Below, in pieces: positions 9,476 to 22,641 of a DNA stretch of 64,000 nt; the stretch's first letter is position 1; each line of letters opens with the position of its first letter. The DNA comes from Alkalibacillus salilacus (GTDB lineage: Bacteria; Bacillota; Bacilli; Bacillales; Alkalibacillaceae): assembly GCF_030812915.1 (NCBI RefSeq), contig NZ_JAUSTQ010000003.1, positions 238,777 to 302,776 of the forward strand, read 5' to 3'. A program made the translations under genes and the position numbers. A model generated the notes under the pieces. It saw only the letters and a program-made list of their open reading frames with translations, was not told the origin of the DNA and searched no databases.

Positions 9476-12400
9476 ACATTCACAACCTCTTGCTTTGGCA
9501 TTGGACTCGCTGCAAAACTCATTGACTCAATCACGCTTACCATCGCCTCAGCTGTATCTAATGATGTTAAACACGCAATCCCGTGTTCCACGGCACTACG
9601 GCGAATACGAAAGCCATCTGTTTCTGTCTGTTTGCCTCTTGATAAAGTATTGACGACTAAATGAACATAGCCTTCTTCGATGACATGTAAGATGTGACAC
9701 TGATCATCCTTAATCTTGTTCACTTCTTCAACCGCTAACCCAGCCTCTCGAATCGCTTGTGCCGAACCAGTTGTTGCATACAATTGAAAACCTAAAGCAG
9801 TCAATCTTCTGGCCAATTCAACCATTTCTGATTTGTCTTGGTCTGCTACCGTTAATAAGACACTGCCTCCTGTTGGAACTTTTAAACCTGACGCTAATAT
9901 CCCTTTATACAGCGCTTTTTCCAATGTCTGATCACGACCAATCACTTCACCCGTAGATTTCATTTCTGGGCCAAGTGTAATCTCGACCTGACGTAGTTTC
10001 TCAAATGAAAAGACAGGGACTTTAACTGATATCGTATTGTCTTCTTCACATAAACCACCCTCATATCCGAGCTCATTTAACGTTTCGCCTAACATGATGC
10101 GGGTTGCAATATTAGCCATCTTAACGCTAGTCACTTTGCTTAAAAACGGTACAGTACGACTTGAGCGTGGATTGACTTCTAACACATAAACATCGCCATC
10201 ATGATAAACAAATTGAATATTGAGTAATCCTTTTACATTTAACGCCCTAGCAATTGCAGTCGTGATCTCGGTACACTGTGCTTTGACTGAATCCGGAATA
10301 TGTTGAGTTGGATAAACAGCCATAGAATCACCAGAATGAACACCTGCCCGTTCAATATGTTCCATGATACCTGGAATGACCACCGTCTCTCCGTCACTAA
10401 TAGCGTCAACTTCTAACTCCTGACCAATTAAATATCGATCGATTAAAACAGGCCGTTCAGGATGGACACTGACTGCTTCACTCATATATCTCATCAATTC
10501 AAATTCTTCATGAACAATCTCCATCGCCCGTCCGCCTAAGACATAAGATGGCCGTACTAAAACTGGGTATCCGATTTCTCGTGCGAGTTCTTTCGCCTCT
10601 TCTTCTGTTGTTGCCATACCTGCTTTAGGTCTTGCAATTTGGCTGTCTTCTAATAACTGATCGAACTGGTCTCGGTCTTCTGCTCGATCGATTGATGATT
10701 TCGACGTCCCTAAAATCGCTACCCCTCGCTTCTCTAACTCATCGACGAGTGATATCGCAGTTTGGCCCCCGAACTGGACAATCACGCCTTCAGGTTGTTC
10801 ATGATCAATGACGTGCATGACATCTTCAATCGTTAACGGTTCAAAATATAATTTATCGGATATTTGAAAATCAGTTGATACTGTCTCAGGGTTATTATTA
10901 ATCACAATCGCTTCATATCCCGCTTCTTTAAGTGCTAATACAGAATGAACCGTAGCATAGTCGAACTCAATCCCCTGCCCTATTCGAATGGGTCCTGAGC
11001 CAAGAACGACAACTTTTGGCCGAGTTGTGCGAATTGATTCGGTCTCTTCTTCATACGTGCTATAAAAATACGGTGTTTCTGATGCAAATTCTGCTGCACA
11101 CGTATCCACCATTTTATATACAGGGATAACGTCATGAGCACGACGCCATTCATATACTGTTTGTTCTCTAGTTTCCCAAAAACGAGCTATGGCTTGATCA
11201 GAAAAGCCTAACTCTTTAGCCTCAATTAAAGGGTCAACTTGCCAGGGTTGATTAGCTAATTGTAGTTCTATTGTGATGAGATGATTAAATTTGTGTAAAA
11301 ACCACGGATCAATTTGGGTTATGGCGTGAATGGTATCTACTGAATACCCACGACGAAATGCTTCACCTAACACGAATAACCGTTCATCATCTGGTTTCGC
11401 TAAACGTCTTTCTAATTCAGTTTTTTCTACCTGTTTTAAAGCGGGTAAATGCCATTCTTCTGTCCCGATTTCAAGTGAGCGAACCGCTTTATGTAGCGAC
11501 TCTTCGAAATTGCGCCCAATCGCCATCACTTCACCAGTTGCTTTCATTTGCGTTCCAAGCTGACGATTAGCAGCCTGAAACTTATCAAACGGCCAACGTG
11601 GAATTTTCGTGACCACATAATCTAAAGCAGGTTCAAAATGCGAATACGTTCGACCTGTGACAGGGTTTTGCATCTCATCTAACGTTAACCCGACAGCAAT
11701 CTTAGCGGCTAATTTTGCAATCGGATATCCCGTTGCTTTCGACGCGAGCGCACTTGAACGACTGACGCGTGGATTAACTTCTATGACATAATACTGAAAA
11801 CTATTAGGATCTAACGCCAGCTGGACATTACAGCCTCCTTCAATATTTAACTCGCGAATTAATTTTAGCGACACATCACGTAGCAGTTGATACTCACGGT
11901 CACTTAATGTTTGGGAAGGGGCCACAACAATCGAGTCTCCCGTATGCACCCCAACTGGATCAATATTTTCCATATTACAAACGACAATGGCATGATCTTC
12001 GCCATCACGCATGACTTCATATTCGATTTCTTTAAACCCTGCGATATTACGCTCGATCAAACATTGACTCACAGGTGAGACAGCTAAACCATTTTGAACG
12101 GTTTCGATTAACGTCGCTTCATCTTCACACATGCCACCACCTGTGCCACCTAATGTATAGGCTGGTCGTACTATCGTCGGATAACCAATTTGACCAGCAA
12201 ACTTAACCGCTTCATCTACTGAACTGACAATTGTACTTTCAGGAATCGGTTCGTTAAGCTCGAGCATTAATTGCCGAAAGAGATCACGATCTTCAGCCTT
12301 TTCAATCGCTTCTAAATTCGTTCCTAATAATTCAATATCATAAGCCTCTAAAACACCACGTTGATGTAATTCAGTCGCCATATTCAGACCTGTTTGACCA

Positions 12401-12672
12401 CCTAAGGTCGGAAGCAAGGCATCTGGTCGTTCCTGGCGAATTATTTTAGCTAAAAAATCACCCGTTAATGGTTCCATATAAACGACATCTGCTACCGTTT
12501 CATCGGTCATAATCGTTGCTGGGTTTGAATTGGCTAATATAACTTCATAGCCTTCTTCTTTTAAGGCCTGACAAGCTTGTGTCCCTGAATAGTCAAATTC
12601 CGCGGCTTGCCCAATGATAATCGGTCCTGAGCCAATCACTAGGATTCGTTTAAGATCAGTTCGTTTTGGCAT
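9472..12672 (-). CDS. carB: Carbamoyl-phosphate synthase, large subunit
   Basis: Makes carbamoyl phosphate from bicarbonate, ATP and the ammonia released by the small subunit. Two homologous ATP-grasp halves are seen: [20 protein letters not shown] at the start and [18 protein letters not shown] near residue 555. The C-terminal MGS-like allosteric domain begins near residue 935 ([20 protein letters not shown]). 1066 aa, full length. Part of the PyrR-controlled operon, so this is the pyrimidine-specific enzyme (pyrAB in B. subtilis naming). The start has a strong GGAGG site. Confidence 0.97.
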   Translation of the reverse strand: MPKRTDLKRILVIGSGPIIIGQAAEFDYSGTQACQALKEEGYEVILANSNPATIMTDETVADVVYMEPLTGDFLAKIIRQERPDALLPTLGGQTGLNMATELHQRGVLEAYDIELLGTNLEAIEKAEDRDLFRQLMLELNEPIPESTIVSSVDEAVKFAGQIGYPTIVRPAYTLGGTGGGMCEDEATLIETVQNGLAVSPVSQCLIERNIAGFKEIEYEVMRDGEDHAIVVCNMENIDPVGVHTGDSIVVAPSQTLSDREYQLLRDVSLKLIRELNIEGGCNVQLALDPNSFQYYVIEVNPRVSRSSALASKATGYPIAKLAAKIAVGLTLDEMQNPVTGRTYSHFEPALDYVVTKIPRWPFDKFQAANRQLGTQMKATGEVMAIGRNFEESLHKAVRSLEIGTEEWHLPALKQVEKTELERRLAKPDDERLFVLGEAFRRGYSVDTIHAITQIDPWFLHKFNHLITIELQLANQPWQVDPLIEAKELGFSDQAIARFWETREQTVYEWRRAHDVIPVYKMVDTCAAEFASETPYFYSTYEEETESIRTTRPKVVVLGSGPIRIGQGIEFDYATVHSVLALKEAGYEAIVINNNPETVSTDFQISDKLYFEPLTIEDVMHVIDHEQPEGVIVQFGGQTAISLVDELEKRGVAILGTSKSSIDRAEDRDQFDQLLEDSQIARPKAGMATTEEEAKELAREIGYPVLVRPSYVLGGRAMEIVHEEFELMRYMSEAVSVHPERPVLIDRYLIGQELEVDAISDGETVVIPGIMEHIERAGVHSGDSMAVYPTQHIPDSVKAQCTEITTAIARALNVKGLLNIQFVYHDGDVYVLEVNPRSSRTVPFLSKVTSVKMANIATRIMLGETLNELGYEGGLCEEDNTISVKVPVFSFEKLRQVEITLGPEMKSTGEVIGRDQTLEKALYKGILASGLKVPTGGSVLLTVADQDKSEMVELARRLTALGFQLYATTGSAQAIREAGLAVEEVNKIKDDQCHILHVIEEGYVHLVVNTLSRGKQTETDGFRIRRSAVEHGIACLTSLDTAEAMVSVIESMSFAASPMPKQEVVNV

Positions 12673-13763
12673 AAGGTAACGCCTCCTTCTTTAGTCTGTT
12701 GCATCATGGCTAAGAATTGATCAAATAACCCGTTCGCATCATGTGGTCCTGGTGCGCTTTCTGGATGAAATTGCACAGAAAAGACCGGATACTCTTGATG
12801 ACTTAATCCCTCGATCGTCCCGTCATTTATCGCGCGATAAGTCACACGGAGCGACGTATTTAATAGTGATGATTCTGACACTGTATACCCATGATTTTGT
12901 GAAGTCATCCAAGCCTCACCTGTATCAACGACTTTTACTGGATGATTCGCACCACGGTGCCCAAAGTTCAGCGGTTCAGTGTCAGAACCTGCTGCTAATG
13001 CGACTAGTTGATGACCGAGACAAATACCGAAGATCGGAACATAACCCATTAACCCTTGCACAAGGTCAATTCCTTCTTGAACGTCTTTCGGGTCGCCTGG
13101 TCCGTTTGATAGCATCACACCATCTGGCTCAAGCTGGAGCACCTCTTGGGCCGTGACATCATATGGTACAACCGTCACATGACAGCCTCTTTCTGTTAAT
13201 TCGCGTAACATTCCGTGTTTCATCCCGTAGTCGACTAAGACGACACGATAACCTCTACCTGGGACCACATATGGTTTAGCGGCTGACACACGTTTGACTT
13301 GGTCATTTGACAGAGATGTTTCGTTTATTGTTTCTAAAAAGGAGTCCATTTCATCTAAGTTATCTAGTAAAACACCTTTCATCGTCCCTTTTTGCCGAAT
13401 TTTTTTAACAAGTCGTCTTGTATCAATCCCTTTTAACCCTGGAATTTCTTTTTGTGTTAAATACTCATCTAATGACATCGTGCTTCTAAAATGTGAAGGG
13501 TGGGTTGCGACTTCTTTGACGATTAACGCTGATAACGCAGGTCTTACCGTTTCAAAGTCATCTCGGTTAATCCCGTAATTACCGATCAGAGGATACGTCA
13601 TGACGATTAGTTGATCGCAATAAGATGGATCAGACAAAGTTTCTTGATAACCTGTCATTCCTGTTTGAAACACAACTTCTCCGATTCGATGATTTAATTC
13701 GGCTCCAAACGCTTGCCCTTTAAATATCGAGCCATCTTCTAATAACAAATAACGTTTATGCAT
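12639..13763 (-). CDS. carA: Carbamoyl-phosphate synthase, small (glutamine-hydrolysing) subunit
   Basis: Class I glutamine amidotransferase that feeds ammonia to CarB. The N-terminal CPSase-specific domain includes [17 protein letters not shown]; the amidotransferase domain has the nucleophile in [13 protein letters not shown] and the His-Glu pair in [13 protein letters not shown] chose the ATG at 13761-13763, preceded by AAGGAGGAGG, rather than the in-frame position 11 codons upstream. Gives 374 aa. Overlaps the pyrC end by 8 bp and carB by 34 bp. Equivalent to pyrAA. Confidence 0.96.
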   Translation of the reverse strand: MHKRYLLLEDGSIFKGQAFGAELNHRIGEVVFQTGMTGYQETLSDPSYCDQLIVMTYPLIGNYGINRDDFETVRPALSALIVKEVATHPSHFRSTMSLDEYLTQKEIPGLKGIDTRRLVKKIRQKGTMKGVLLDNLDEMDSFLETINETSLSNDQVKRVSAAKPYVVPGRGYRVVLVDYGMKHGMLRELTERGCHVTVVPYDVTAQEVLQLEPDGVMLSNGPGDPKDVQEGIDLVQGLMGYVPIFGICLGHQLVALAAGSDTEPLNFGHRGANHPVKVVDTGEAWMTSQNHGYTVSESSLLNTSLRVTYRAINDGTIEGLSHQEYPVFSVQFHPESAPGPHDANGLFDQFLAMMQQTKEGGVTLCQNELILNES

Positions 13764-15027
13764 ATGCCTCCTCCTTTTGCCAAACAATCTCTCCATTAAT
13801 CATCGTTAACGTTGGAATACCTTTAACTTGATAACCGTTGAACGGTGTATTACGTCCTTTTGATAAAAACTCACCTGAATCAATGGCGGTTTCATTTGTT
13901 ATGTTAATAAGCACTAAGTCAGCAGGAGCGCCCATTTTTAATCGACCATACGGTAAGTGAAATATTGTGGCTGGTTTAACGGCTAGCCAATCGATCAGTT
14001 GTTCAATTGACCAATGACCTGTTTCAACAAAGTGAGTGTATAAAAGAGGAAAAGCCGTTTCTAACCCGACTATTCCAAACGGTGAAGTTAAAAATCCGTT
14101 CGTTTTTTCATCTTTGGTGTGAGGGGCGTGATCGGTTGCGATGCAATCGATTGTTCCATCTTCTAGGCCCTCAATTAACGCTTGACGGTCTACTTCGCTT
14201 CGAAGAGGTGGGTTCATTTTGTAATGAGCATCGTCTGATGGAATATCATCTTCTGATAGTAGTAAATGGTGGGGGGTGACTTCGGCTGTCACATGGATGC
14301 CAGCTTGTTTTGCATCGCGGATGACGCGAACGGATTCTTTCGTACTGACATGACAAACGTGGTAATGGCAATGTGCAGCTTCTGCTAAAAGGACATCACG
14401 TGCAATTTGAACGGATTCACTAAGCGATGGAATCCCCGGTAAATTTAATGACTTGTTTCGTTCACCATCATGCATAACACCACCATATACAAGGGAATTA
14501 TCCTCACAATGAGCGACGACTGGCTGCCCAACTTGTGCCGCCTGTTGCATGGCTTCAAACATGGTGCCAGCTGATTGTACACCTACTCCATCATCTGTGA
14601 AGGCAACAGCACCTTGTTTAGTTAATTGCTTCATGTCTACTAAAGATTCACCAGATTGCCCAGATGTAATGGCTGCGTAAGGTAGCACACGTACAAAAGC
14701 ATCACGTTTAATCAAATCTTGAATAAAGGCAAGATTAACTTCCTCGTCCGGCATAGGATTCGTATTCGGCATTGCACAAATTGTTGTAAAACCACCACGC
14801 GCAGCAGCTTGTGTCCCCGTAGCAATCGTTTCTTTTTGTTCTCCACCCGGTTCACGTAAATGCACATGTAAATCGACGAACCCAGGTGCAACTTGTTGGC
14901 CCTGCCCGTCAATCACATAATCGGCTTCATTAGGATCCATATTGCCAATACTTGCGATTTGACCTTGATCAATTAAAACATGCGTCAGTTCCCCTTGATA
15001 AATCACATCTTTAATCAGTTTTCTCAT
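13756..15027 (-). CDS. pyrC: Dihydroorotase
   Basis: Cyclises carbamoyl aspartate to dihydroorotate. Type I, zinc amidohydrolase: [11 protein letters not shown] carries the metal-binding HxH, followed by [15 protein letters not shown] and the catalytic Asp in [13 protein letters not shown]. 423 aa, normal for Bacilli. Start follows AGGAGGAA and lies inside pyrB (17-bp overlap). Confidence 0.97.
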   Translation of the reverse strand: MRKLIKDVIYQGELTHVLIDQGQIASIGNMDPNEADYVIDGQGQQVAPGFVDLHVHLREPGGEQKETIATGTQAAARGGFTTICAMPNTNPMPDEEVNLAFIQDLIKRDAFVRVLPYAAITSGQSGESLVDMKQLTKQGAVAFTDDGVGVQSAGTMFEAMQQAAQVGQPVVAHCEDNSLVYGGVMHDGERNKSLNLPGIPSLSESVQIARDVLLAEAAHCHYHVCHVSTKESVRVIRDAKQAGIHVTAEVTPHHLLLSEDDIPSDDAHYKMNPPLRSEVDRQALIEGLEDGTIDCIATDHAPHTKDEKTNGFLTSPFGIVGLETAFPLLYTHFVETGHWSIEQLIDWLAVKPATIFHLPYGRLKMGAPADLVLINITNETAIDSGEFLSKGRNTPFNGYQVKGIPTLTMINGEIVWQKEEAYA

Positions 15028-15904
15028 TATGTATTCCTCCTTGATTAAGTAATAAATCGATCACTGCTTGCCTCACATAAACACCGTTTTCCATTTGTTT
15101 AAAAATGAATGACTTTTCACTTTCAATTAAATTAGAATCAATTTCAACTCCTCGATTAACTGGGGCTGGATGCATAACCATGCTATTAGTTCGCATACGC
15201 TTAGCACGCTCAATCGTTAAACCATATGATGTTAAATAGTGTTCTAAACTGACTGGACTGTCATGACGTTCAGTTTGAACACGCAGAAGCATGATCACAT
15301 CAGAATCTCTTACAGCGTCATCGATTGATAGATACGGAAATGGCAATGTATCATCTTGCCACGCCTCTGGAGCAGATAGCTTTACGTGAACGCCAAGTCT
15401 ATTTAACGTAAACGCATTCGACCTAGCAACACGACTATGACGAATATCACCGCATATCGTCACTGTTAACCCTGCGAATTCTTGGAACTGTTCTTTGATC
15501 GTCATTAAGTCAAGCAAACATTGAGTCGGATGCTCGCCTGTCCCATCACCCCCATTTATAACCGGGATGTTTATGTCAGTTAATTGAGCGAAATAATTTG
15601 CATCAGGATGGCGAATGACAACAAAGTCAGCGCCAATCGCTTCTATCGTTTTCACCGTATCGTACAAAGACTCACCTTTTGTGACACTCGAAGTTGCCTC
15701 GGAGAATGGCAAGACTGGTATATTAAGTTTTTGACAAGCCATATCAAAGCTCATCTTCGTTCGTGTCGATGGTTCATAAAACAATAATGTGCCTGTTCTC
15801 CCGTCGAATGATTGATTCCGCTCCCCTCGTTTGTACTGTTCAGCTACCTGAAGAACGTTATGAATATCTTCATTTGATAAATCATCCATTTGATATAAAT
15901 TCAT
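15011..15904 (-). CDS. pyrB: Aspartate carbamoyltransferase catalytic subunit
   Basis: Condenses carbamoyl phosphate with aspartate, the committed pyrimidine step. Carbamoyl-phosphate binding motif [25 protein letters not shown], and the aspartate loop [11 protein letters not shown] are present; 297 aa. No regulatory pyrI subunit is encoded nearby, as expected in Bacilli. Only 14 bp separate it from pyrP, so there is no room for the third PyrR attenuator that B. subtilis has at this junction. Confidence 0.96.
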   Translation of the reverse strand: MNLYQMDDLSNEDIHNVLQVAEQYKRGERNQSFDGRTGTLLFYEPSTRTKMSFDMACQKLNIPVLPFSEATSSVTKGESLYDTVKTIEAIGADFVVIRHPDANYFAQLTDINIPVINGGDGTGEHPTQCLLDLMTIKEQFQEFAGLTVTICGDIRHSRVARSNAFTLNRLGVHVKLSAPEAWQDDTLPFPYLSIDDAVRDSDVIMLLRVQTERHDSPVSLEHYLTSYGLTIERAKRMRTNSMVMHPAPVNRGVEIDSNLIESEKSFIFKQMENGVYVRQAVIDLLLNQGGIHNEKTD

Positions 15905-15918
15905 GGTATACTCCCCCT

Positions 15919-17265
15919 TTATGATTCATCCTCAAATAACTGACCGTTTCCTCTAGCGTTTTCTCCTCCTGGTAAAATCGAGTTCAATATAATTCCGACA
16001 ATCGTAGCAACCGCCAGTCCAGGAATCTCTACTTGTTCGCTAACTGGAATGGCAACTCCACCAATTCCGATGACTAGAATAACCGAAGTAATGATTAGAT
16101 TTCTTTTAACCCCGAGGTCGACATGATTATCAATTAACATCCGCATACCACTTGATGCGATCACACCGAATAATAGAATGGAAACACCACCCATTACCGC
16201 TTCAGGTATAGATTCAATTAGGACGGCTATGATGTCGATAAATCCAAATAAAATCGCTAGGACAGCTGCACCAGCTATGACAAACACGCTGAAAACTCTC
16301 GTAATCGCAAGTACCCCAATATTTTCGCCATATGTCGTATTCGGAGGTCCACCTAAAACTGATGCAATCATCGTCGCAACACCGTCACCTAAGATCGAAC
16401 TACCTAAACCAGGTGATTTGAGAAAATTACGTTCGGCCACTTTCGATAACACCATTTGATCGCCAATATGCTCTGTGATCGTCACTAGAGCGACAGGTAC
16501 CATGATAAAGACAACTGATAAACTTAGCACATCGAGCGGTTGATAATCGACAAATGGGATGATGAAATCTGGCACCACAAACACTGCATTCAGCATTTCC
16601 CCGAATGAACTACTGGACGTTAACGCTTGAAAGCTTGATTGAATGCCATCTGTTTGAACAATGCCTACAATTAAAGCTGTAAGATAACCACCCACAATTC
16701 CAAGTAAGATTGGAATGACATTAAAGAATCCTTTGAAATAAACAGACCCAATCACCGTGATGAGTAATGTAATCAGTGCTACGAGCATGTATGTAAAATG
16801 AATATTCCCATCACTGTTATACATCGCCATATCAATCGCTGTTGGTGCTAAACCTAAACCAATCACCATAATCACAGGGCCAACTACGACAGGTGGTAGT
16901 AATTTCAGTAACCAATTGACACCACTTACTTTAATCAGCATCGCAACCAGACCATAAACGAGTCCAGCTAAGAATGCACCTACCATTGCACCAGGCAAAC
17001 CGTCAGCTACACTTGCAGCTTGAATTGGTGCAATAAATGCAAAACTTGATCCGAGATAAGCCGGTATTTGACCTCGTGTAATGACTAGATAAGCTAATGT
17101 CCCGATACCACTTGTCACAAGCGCTACATTTGCTGGCATTTCAACTAAAAACGGTACTAAAATCGTCGCTCCAAACATGGCGAATAAATGTTGTAAACTG
17201 AGCCAAAACCATTTTGCTTTATTCGGTACATCTCTTACGTCTAATACTTTTTCTTGTTCACTCAT
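15919..17265 (-). CDS. pyrP: Uracil permease (NCS2/UraA family)
   Basis: Imports uracil by proton symport across the cell membrane. About 14 hydrophobic segments; the N-terminal WFWLSLQHLFAMFGATILVP is the NCS2 signature and PPNTTYGENIGVLAITRV is the conserved substrate-site motif. 448 aa. It sits between pyrR and pyrB as in B. subtilis and has its own PyrR attenuator directly upstream, so import is down-regulated when UMP is plentiful. Confidence 0.96.
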   Translation of the reverse strand: MSEQEKVLDVRDVPNKAKWFWLSLQHLFAMFGATILVPFLVEMPANVALVTSGIGTLAYLVITRGQIPAYLGSSFAFIAPIQAASVADGLPGAMVGAFLAGLVYGLVAMLIKVSGVNWLLKLLPPVVVGPVIMVIGLGLAPTAIDMAMYNSDGNIHFTYMLVALITLLITVIGSVYFKGFFNVIPILLGIVGGYLTALIVGIVQTDGIQSSFQALTSSSSFGEMLNAVFVVPDFIIPFVDYQPLDVLSLSVVFIMVPVALVTITEHIGDQMVLSKVAERNFLKSPGLGSSILGDGVATMIASVLGGPPNTTYGENIGVLAITRVFSVFVIAGAAVLAILFGFIDIIAVLIESIPEAVMGGVSILLFGVIASSGMRMLIDNHVDLGVKRNLIITSVILVIGIGGVAIPVSEQVEIPGLAVATIVGIILNSILPGGENARGNGQLFEDES

Positions 17266-17290
17266 TTGCTCCCACTCCTTTTTGTGCTAT

Positions 17291-17383
17291 AAAAAAAGCC
17301 TCTTTACGATAAGATCGCAAAGAGGCATACGTACACTTTTCTCCATGCACGCAACTTCACGACCTTATAAGCCTCGCTGGACT
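17291..17383 (-). promoter_or_regulatory. PyrR attenuator in the pyrR-pyrP gap
   Basis: The minus-strand RNA holds AGUCCAGCGAGGCU (17370-17383), a match to the PyrR-binding loop. Next comes an antiterminator segment, AAGGUCGUGAAG, that can pair with CUUUGCGAUCUU. Then a terminator stem GCCUCUUU...AAAGAGGC runs into U7 (17291-17326). With UMP or UTP, PyrR stabilises the binding loop, freeing the terminator and stopping pyrP-to-pyrE transcription. Confidence 0.88.
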
Positions 17384-17405
17384 TCCTTAAAGGTCCTCTA
17401 TTTAA

Positions 17406-18068
<663 letters not shown>

Positions 18069-18104
18069 ACGTTTAAAGGTTCTAATTTAACTTCACTATC
18101 ACAT

Positions 18105-18132
18105 ATTTTAACGTGTTGTAGAAAAAAGTCAA
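18105..18132 (-). promoter_or_regulatory. Promoter of the pyr operon
   Basis: On the minus strand: TTGACT, 16-bp spacer, TAAAAT. The -35 box overlaps the stop codon of ylyB (18129-18131), and the start point falls about 40 bp before the PyrR loop. Confidence 0.65.
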
Positions 18133-19043
18133 GTCATTCTCTTAATTTTTTCAATCGAATCTAAAAAGATTTTGGGTGGCTCTGCGGTGATCATCATATC
18201 CTCATCATTTATCGGATGTGTGAAGGATAATGTTTTCGCATGGAGCGCCTGACCATCAGTATCTAATGTTTTACGATAACCATATTTCGGATCTCCTACT
18301 AATGGATGATTAATATACTTAAAGTGTATACGAATTTGATGAGTTCGGCCCGTCTCTAATTCACAACTGACATGTGTATAATCATTGAACTTTTCAACTA
18401 CGGAAAAATGGGTAATAGCTGGTTTTCCTTCATCGACAATCGCCATTTTTTGACGGTCATTAGGATCACGTCCAATAGGAGCATCAATCGTACCTAATTC
18501 ATGCGATATAACGCCATGTACGATTGCTTCATATTGACGCTTAATCTCCTTATTCATTAATTGTTCTGATAGTCGCTCATGCGCTTTGTCATGTTTAGCG
18601 ACGACTAATAGACCGCTCGTATCTTTATCAATGCGGTGAACAATACCTGGACGATTAACGCCATTAATGCCAGACAAATCATCACAATGATACAATAATG
18701 CATTAACTAGCGTCCCTTTTTCGTGTCCAAACGCAGGATGAACAACCATTCCTTTAGGTTTGTTCACGACAAGCAAATGTTCATCTTCAAACCGAATGTC
18801 TAATGGGATATTTTCAGGCTCGAGTGACATATCTTCTGGTTCTGGCTCTTGCCACTCCACAAGATCATCCAATTGACACTTATAATTATTCTTAACTGGT
18901 TTCCCGTTAACAGCCACATGTCCATCTTTGACCCACGACTGAACTTGTGAACGAGAAGCTTCTGGATTTAATTGTGCTAAAACATGATCAATACGCTTTC
19001 CTTGATAAGTATGATCCACTTTAATTTGTTGTTTTTCCGTCAT
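18129..19043 (-). CDS. ylyB: RluD-type 23S rRNA pseudouridine synthase (YlyB)
   Basis: Predicted to convert uridines in 23S rRNA to pseudouridine. Starts with an S4 RNA-binding domain (residues about 10-75, KRIDHVLAQLNPEASRSQVQSWV). The RluA/RluD catalytic domain follows, with HRIDKDTSGLLVVAK holding the active Asp, and later ELETGRTHQIRIH. 304 aa from the ATG at 19041-19043 behind AAAGGTG. Overlaps lspA by 23 bp; lspA-ylyB-pyrR order is as in B. subtilis. Exact target uridines cannot be read from sequence. Confidence 0.92.
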   Translation of the reverse strand: MTEKQQIKVDHTYQGKRIDHVLAQLNPEASRSQVQSWVKDGHVAVNGKPVKNNYKCQLDDLVEWQEPEPEDMSLEPENIPLDIRFEDEHLLVVNKPKGMVVHPAFGHEKGTLVNALLYHCDDLSGINGVNRPGIVHRIDKDTSGLLVVAKHDKAHERLSEQLMNKEIKRQYEAIVHGVISHELGTIDAPIGRDPNDRQKMAIVDEGKPAITHFSVVEKFNDYTHVSCELETGRTHQIRIHFKYINHPLVGDPKYGYRKTLDTDGQALHAKTLSFTHPINDEDMMITAEPPKIFLDSIEKIKRMT

Positions 19044-19509
19044 GTTTTTCACCTTTCTTATTCTGCCATTCATCATAAAGCATCAAGATAATAATCAGAA
19101 TAACACCAACTGTTAATGCACTATCCGCAACGTTAAATATCGGGAAGTTATAGTTAAATATCATAAAATCAAAGAAATCGATCACTTCTTGAATTCGGAG
19201 TCGGTCGATAAAATTACCTATTGCACCGCCTAATATGAAGGCTAATCCAATATTCAGTAGTCTGTATCCATGACGATACTGAATCATGTAATAGACGATG
19301 ACACCAACAACGAATAACGTTACGATATAGAATAACCACATTTGGTCTTCTAGCATACCCCAAGCGGCTCCACTATTACGATGGGATGTGATGTGAAAAA
19401 AACCTGGTATGACTTCGATTGAATCACGAACATTCATTGTTTCAACGACAACCCATTTTGTAACTTGGTCTAGGGCTATTAAAAATAAAGCTAATATATA
19501 ATAAATCAA
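19021..19509 (-). CDS. lspA: Lipoprotein signal peptidase II
   Basis: Aspartyl membrane protease that removes signal peptides from prolipoproteins. Four membrane segments; catalytic aspartates in GGAIGNFIDRL and FNVADSALTVG. I propose a TTG start at 19507-19509 giving M-I-Y-Y-I-L-A-L-F, like B. subtilis LspA, with GGAGG 10 nt upstream; an in-frame ATG 13 codons earlier would add a hydrophilic tail. 162 aa. Followed in overlap by ylyB. Confidence 0.93.
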   Translation of the reverse strand: MIYYILALFLIALDQVTKWVVVETMNVRDSIEVIPGFFHITSHRNSGAAWGMLEDQMWLFYIVTLFVVGVIVYYMIQYRHGYRLLNIGLAFILGGAIGNFIDRLRIQEVIDFFDFMIFNYNFPIFNVADSALTVGVILIIILMLYDEWQNKKGEKHDGKTTN

Positions 19510-19611
19510 CGCATCATGACCTCCATATTCACTTTTTTCCTCTTGCATTTTACCATAAAACGACTAAAAACACGATAAATGTTGTTAATCAAAACACTCC
19601 GTCAATGGCCG

Positions 19612-19754
19612 TTATTGAATTGTGATCCGCTATCGGTGGACGCTTTCCGCGGGCACGGCTCGAGCCTCCTCGGCCCAAAGGCTTGGCCTACGGGGTCTCG
19701 AGACTCGTGCTATTCCCGCAGGAGTCGCCACCTTCGCTTCTCACAATTCAACAA
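19612..19754 (-). repeat. Modular palindromic intergenic repeat, copy 2 (minimal form, 143 bp)
   Basis: The only copy in reverse orientation. It fills the gap of about 345 bp between lspA and ileS, just after the ileS terminator. Read on the minus strand it has the same ends (TTGTTGAATTGTGA ... TCACAATTCAATAA), GGTGG/CCACC and CCTGCGGG/CCCGCGG arms, and both CTCGAG palindromes. Site 2 carries another small hairpin (GTAGGCCAAGCCTTTGGGC) not found in copy 1 at that place, where GGCCAAGCC can fold on its own. All other module sites are short. Confidence 0.9.
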
Positions 19755-19807
19755 CTCAGTGCTCAACCTTACAAATCTCACACTTAAATAATACATAACC
19801 AATCAAA

Positions 19808-19845
19808 AACGAGCTAACCCTGATTCTATAGGGTTAGCTCGTTGA
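19808..19845 (-). terminator. Terminator after ileS
   Basis: Perfect 12-bp stem CGAGCTAACCCT / AGGGTTAGCTCG with an 8-nt loop and TTTTT on the minus strand, a few bases after the ileS stop at 19855. Confidence 0.88.
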
Positions 19846-19854
19846 ATGAGCATA

Positions 19855-22599
19855 TTATGATGATAAAACGTCTGCGCAACGGTCACATAAATCAGGGTAG
19901 TCACTGTGTTGACCTACAGAATGGGATGATACCCAACAACGTTTACATGTTTCACCCTCATGTCGATCAACCGCAACTGATACATGGTCATAAGCTTTAG
20001 CTGCATCATAATGGTCGACAACAGAAGCTTCTGAGACAATTAAATACTGATGTAGATGATCAATAGACTCTAATAAATCACGTGTTTGTTCATCTTTAGG
20101 CACAATCGTGACATGTGCTTCTAAGGATTTACCAATCACCTTATCATCACGCGCTGCTTCTAATGCCTTTAAGACATCTTCACGTATGGCCATTAATTGT
20201 TGCCACTTCGCTTTTGTTTCTTCTTCTCCAACGACATGACGCGCATCTGGCATATCAGTTAACTGAACATTTTCAGCTTCAACACCAGGAACATGTTGCC
20301 ATAATTCATCTGCAGTATGAGCTAAGATTGGTGAGAGTAACTGAGTTAAACTTACCACAATTTCATGATAAACCGTTTGAATACTGCGACGACGATGGCT
20401 ATCTTGTTTTTCGATATATAAAACGTCTTTCGCAAAATCAAGATAGAATGAACTTAAATCGACTGTACAGAAATTATTGATCGTATGATAAATTGTAGAG
20501 AACTCATAGTTATCATACGCTTTTCGTACTTTAGCTACCGTTTCTTGCAAACGAATTAGCATGTAACGGTCAACTTCTTCTAAATCTTTTTCAGCAACAC
20601 GATGGACGCTCGGATCAAAGTCATGTAAATTACCTAACACGAAACGCATCGTATTACGAATTTTACGATAAACCTCTGAAACTTGTTTTAGAATCTCATT
20701 GGAAACACGGACGTCAGCACCATAATCTGAACTTGCCACCCATAGGCGTAAAATGTCTGCACCAAGCTGTTTCATGATTTTAGACGGAACCATCACATTT
20801 CCAAGTGACTTACTCATCTTTCTTCCATCACCATCTAGAGTGAATCCATGGCTTAAGATTCCTTTATATGGTGATTTACCAGTAATTGCGACAGCAGTCG
20901 TTAATGAGGAATTAAACCAACCACGGTATTGATCAGAGCCCTCTAAATAAAGATCTGCTGGGCGATCTAAATCTTCTCGTTCTTGCAGGACACCTTGATG
21001 GGTCGAACCTGAATCGAACCATACGTCCATAATGTCGGTCTCTTTTGTAAAATTACCATTTGGACTTCCTGGATGAGTAAAGCTTTCAGGTAGTAAATCG
21101 TTAGCTTCTCGTTCGAACCAAATATTTGAACCATGTTCACGGAACAAGTCGGAAACGTGTTCAATCGTTTCGTCAGTAATGATCGCTTCTCCATTTTCCG
21201 CATAGAACACTGGAATTGGGACGCCCCATACACGCTGACGAGAAATACACCAATCCTCACGGTCACGTACCATATTGTACATGCGTGTTTCACCCCAATG
21301 TGGGTGCCAGCTAACATTTTCAATCGCATCTAATAAATCATTACGGAAGTCACTAACAGAAGCAAACCACTGTGATGTCGCACGGAAAATAGTCGGCTTT
21401 TTCGTACGCCAGTCATGTGGGTAAGAGTGAGTCATGAATTCGAGTTTTAATAGAGCACCATTTTCATTTAATTGTTCCGTAATTGATTTGTTTGCCTTAT
21501 CATAGAATTCGCCAGCAAAACCAGGCGCCTCTTCAGTGAAAACACCTTTCTCATCCACAGGACACAACGCATCTAAACCATACGCTTTACCAATCCAGTA
21601 GTCTTCTTCACCATGACCAGGTGCTGTGTGAACACACCCTGTACCAGATTCAGTAGTCACATGATCTCCTAGGATAATGAGTGATTCACGGTCATAAAGT
21701 GGGTGCTGTGCTTTCGCATATTCTAAGTCTTTTCCTTTATGACGAGAACGAATGGAATACTCATGCCATTCTGCTTTTTCCGCGACTTCTTCTAATAGAT
21801 CTTCGGCAATTACAAAGTTACCTTGATCCGTGGATACAACGACATAATCCAGCTCAGGATGGACGGCAATTGCTAGGTTAGCTGGAATTGTCCAAGGCGT
21901 TGTCGTCCAAATGACGAATTTCTCATCACCATTTAGAACACCATTTCCATTCGTCACATCGAATGCAACGTAGATAGATGGAGATTTTTTATCATGATAC
22001 TCAATTTCCGCCTCTGCTAAAGCTGATTCAGATGACGGTGACCAATAGACTGGTTTCTTACCTTTATAGATATAACCTGCTTTAGCCATTTCGCCGAACA
22101 CACGGATTTGTTGAGCCTCGAATGATGGATTAAGCGTAATGTATGGATTATCCCAATCGCCTCGCACACCTAGTTGCTTAAATTGTGTCCGCTGATTATC
22201 TAGCTGTTCTAACGCATACTGCTTACACATTTCACGAAACTCAGGTACAGGGATATCTTTACGATTAATTTTCTTTTTCTTCGTTAAAGCCACTTCAATC
22301 GGTAAACCATGGGTATCCCAGCCCGGAACATATGGCGCGTGGAATCCTGCCATCGATTTATACCGCACGATAAAGTCTTTTAAGATTTTGTTTAAGGCGT
22401 GCCCCATGTGAAGGTCGCCGTTTGCATATGGGGGGCCATCATGTAAAACGAAAAGCGGGCGTCCTTTCGTCCGTTCTTGCACTTTTTCGTAAATGGCTTC
22501 ATTTTCCCATTTCTGTTGCATTTCTGGCTCACGGTTTGGCAAATTGCCGCGCATCGGAAATTCCGTTTTCGGCATTAATAACGTATCTTTATAACTCAT
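19855..22599 (-). CDS. ileS: Isoleucyl-tRNA synthetase
   Basis: Charges tRNA-Ile. Class I synthetase: HIGH-type motif in [15 protein letters not shown] (residues about 56-70), editing CP1 domain with the [12 protein letters not shown] stretch, and KMSKS in [10 protein letters not shown] near residue 595. The C-terminus ends in a zinc-knuckle with CKRCW and CDRC. 914 aa, bacterial-type length. Start follows AAGGAGGA. Expression is controlled by the T-box leader upstream. Confidence 0.97.
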   Translation of the reverse strand: MSYKDTLLMPKTEFPMRGNLPNREPEMQQKWENEAIYEKVQERTKGRPLFVLHDGPPYANGDLHMGHALNKILKDFIVRYKSMAGFHAPYVPGWDTHGLPIEVALTKKKKINRKDIPVPEFREMCKQYALEQLDNQRTQFKQLGVRGDWDNPYITLNPSFEAQQIRVFGEMAKAGYIYKGKKPVYWSPSSESALAEAEIEYHDKKSPSIYVAFDVTNGNGVLNGDEKFVIWTTTPWTIPANLAIAVHPELDYVVVSTDQGNFVIAEDLLEEVAEKAEWHEYSIRSRHKGKDLEYAKAQHPLYDRESLIILGDHVTTESGTGCVHTAPGHGEEDYWIGKAYGLDALCPVDEKGVFTEEAPGFAGEFYDKANKSITEQLNENGALLKLEFMTHSYPHDWRTKKPTIFRATSQWFASVSDFRNDLLDAIENVSWHPHWGETRMYNMVRDREDWCISRQRVWGVPIPVFYAENGEAIITDETIEHVSDLFREHGSNIWFEREANDLLPESFTHPGSPNGNFTKETDIMDVWFDSGSTHQGVLQEREDLDRPADLYLEGSDQYRGWFNSSLTTAVAITGKSPYKGILSHGFTLDGDGRKMSKSLGNVMVPSKIMKQLGADILRLWVASSDYGADVRVSNEILKQVSEVYRKIRNTMRFVLGNLHDFDPSVHRVAEKDLEEVDRYMLIRLQETVAKVRKAYDNYEFSTIYHTINNFCTVDLSSFYLDFAKDVLYIEKQDSHRRRSIQTVYHEIVVSLTQLLSPILAHTADELWQHVPGVEAENVQLTDMPDARHVVGEEETKAKWQQLMAIREDVLKALEAARDDKVIGKSLEAHVTIVPKDEQTRDLLESIDHLHQYLIVSEASVVDHYDAAKAYDHVSVAVDRHEGETCKRCWVSSHSVGQHSDYPDLCDRCADVLSS

Positions 22600-22641
22600 G
22601 AGAATCCTCCTTATATCTCCTTCTTAATTGTGTTCACAAAA

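Noticed and set aside
15905..15918. Third PyrR attenuator between pyrP and pyrB
   Set aside because: Only 14 bp are available and no binding loop is present.
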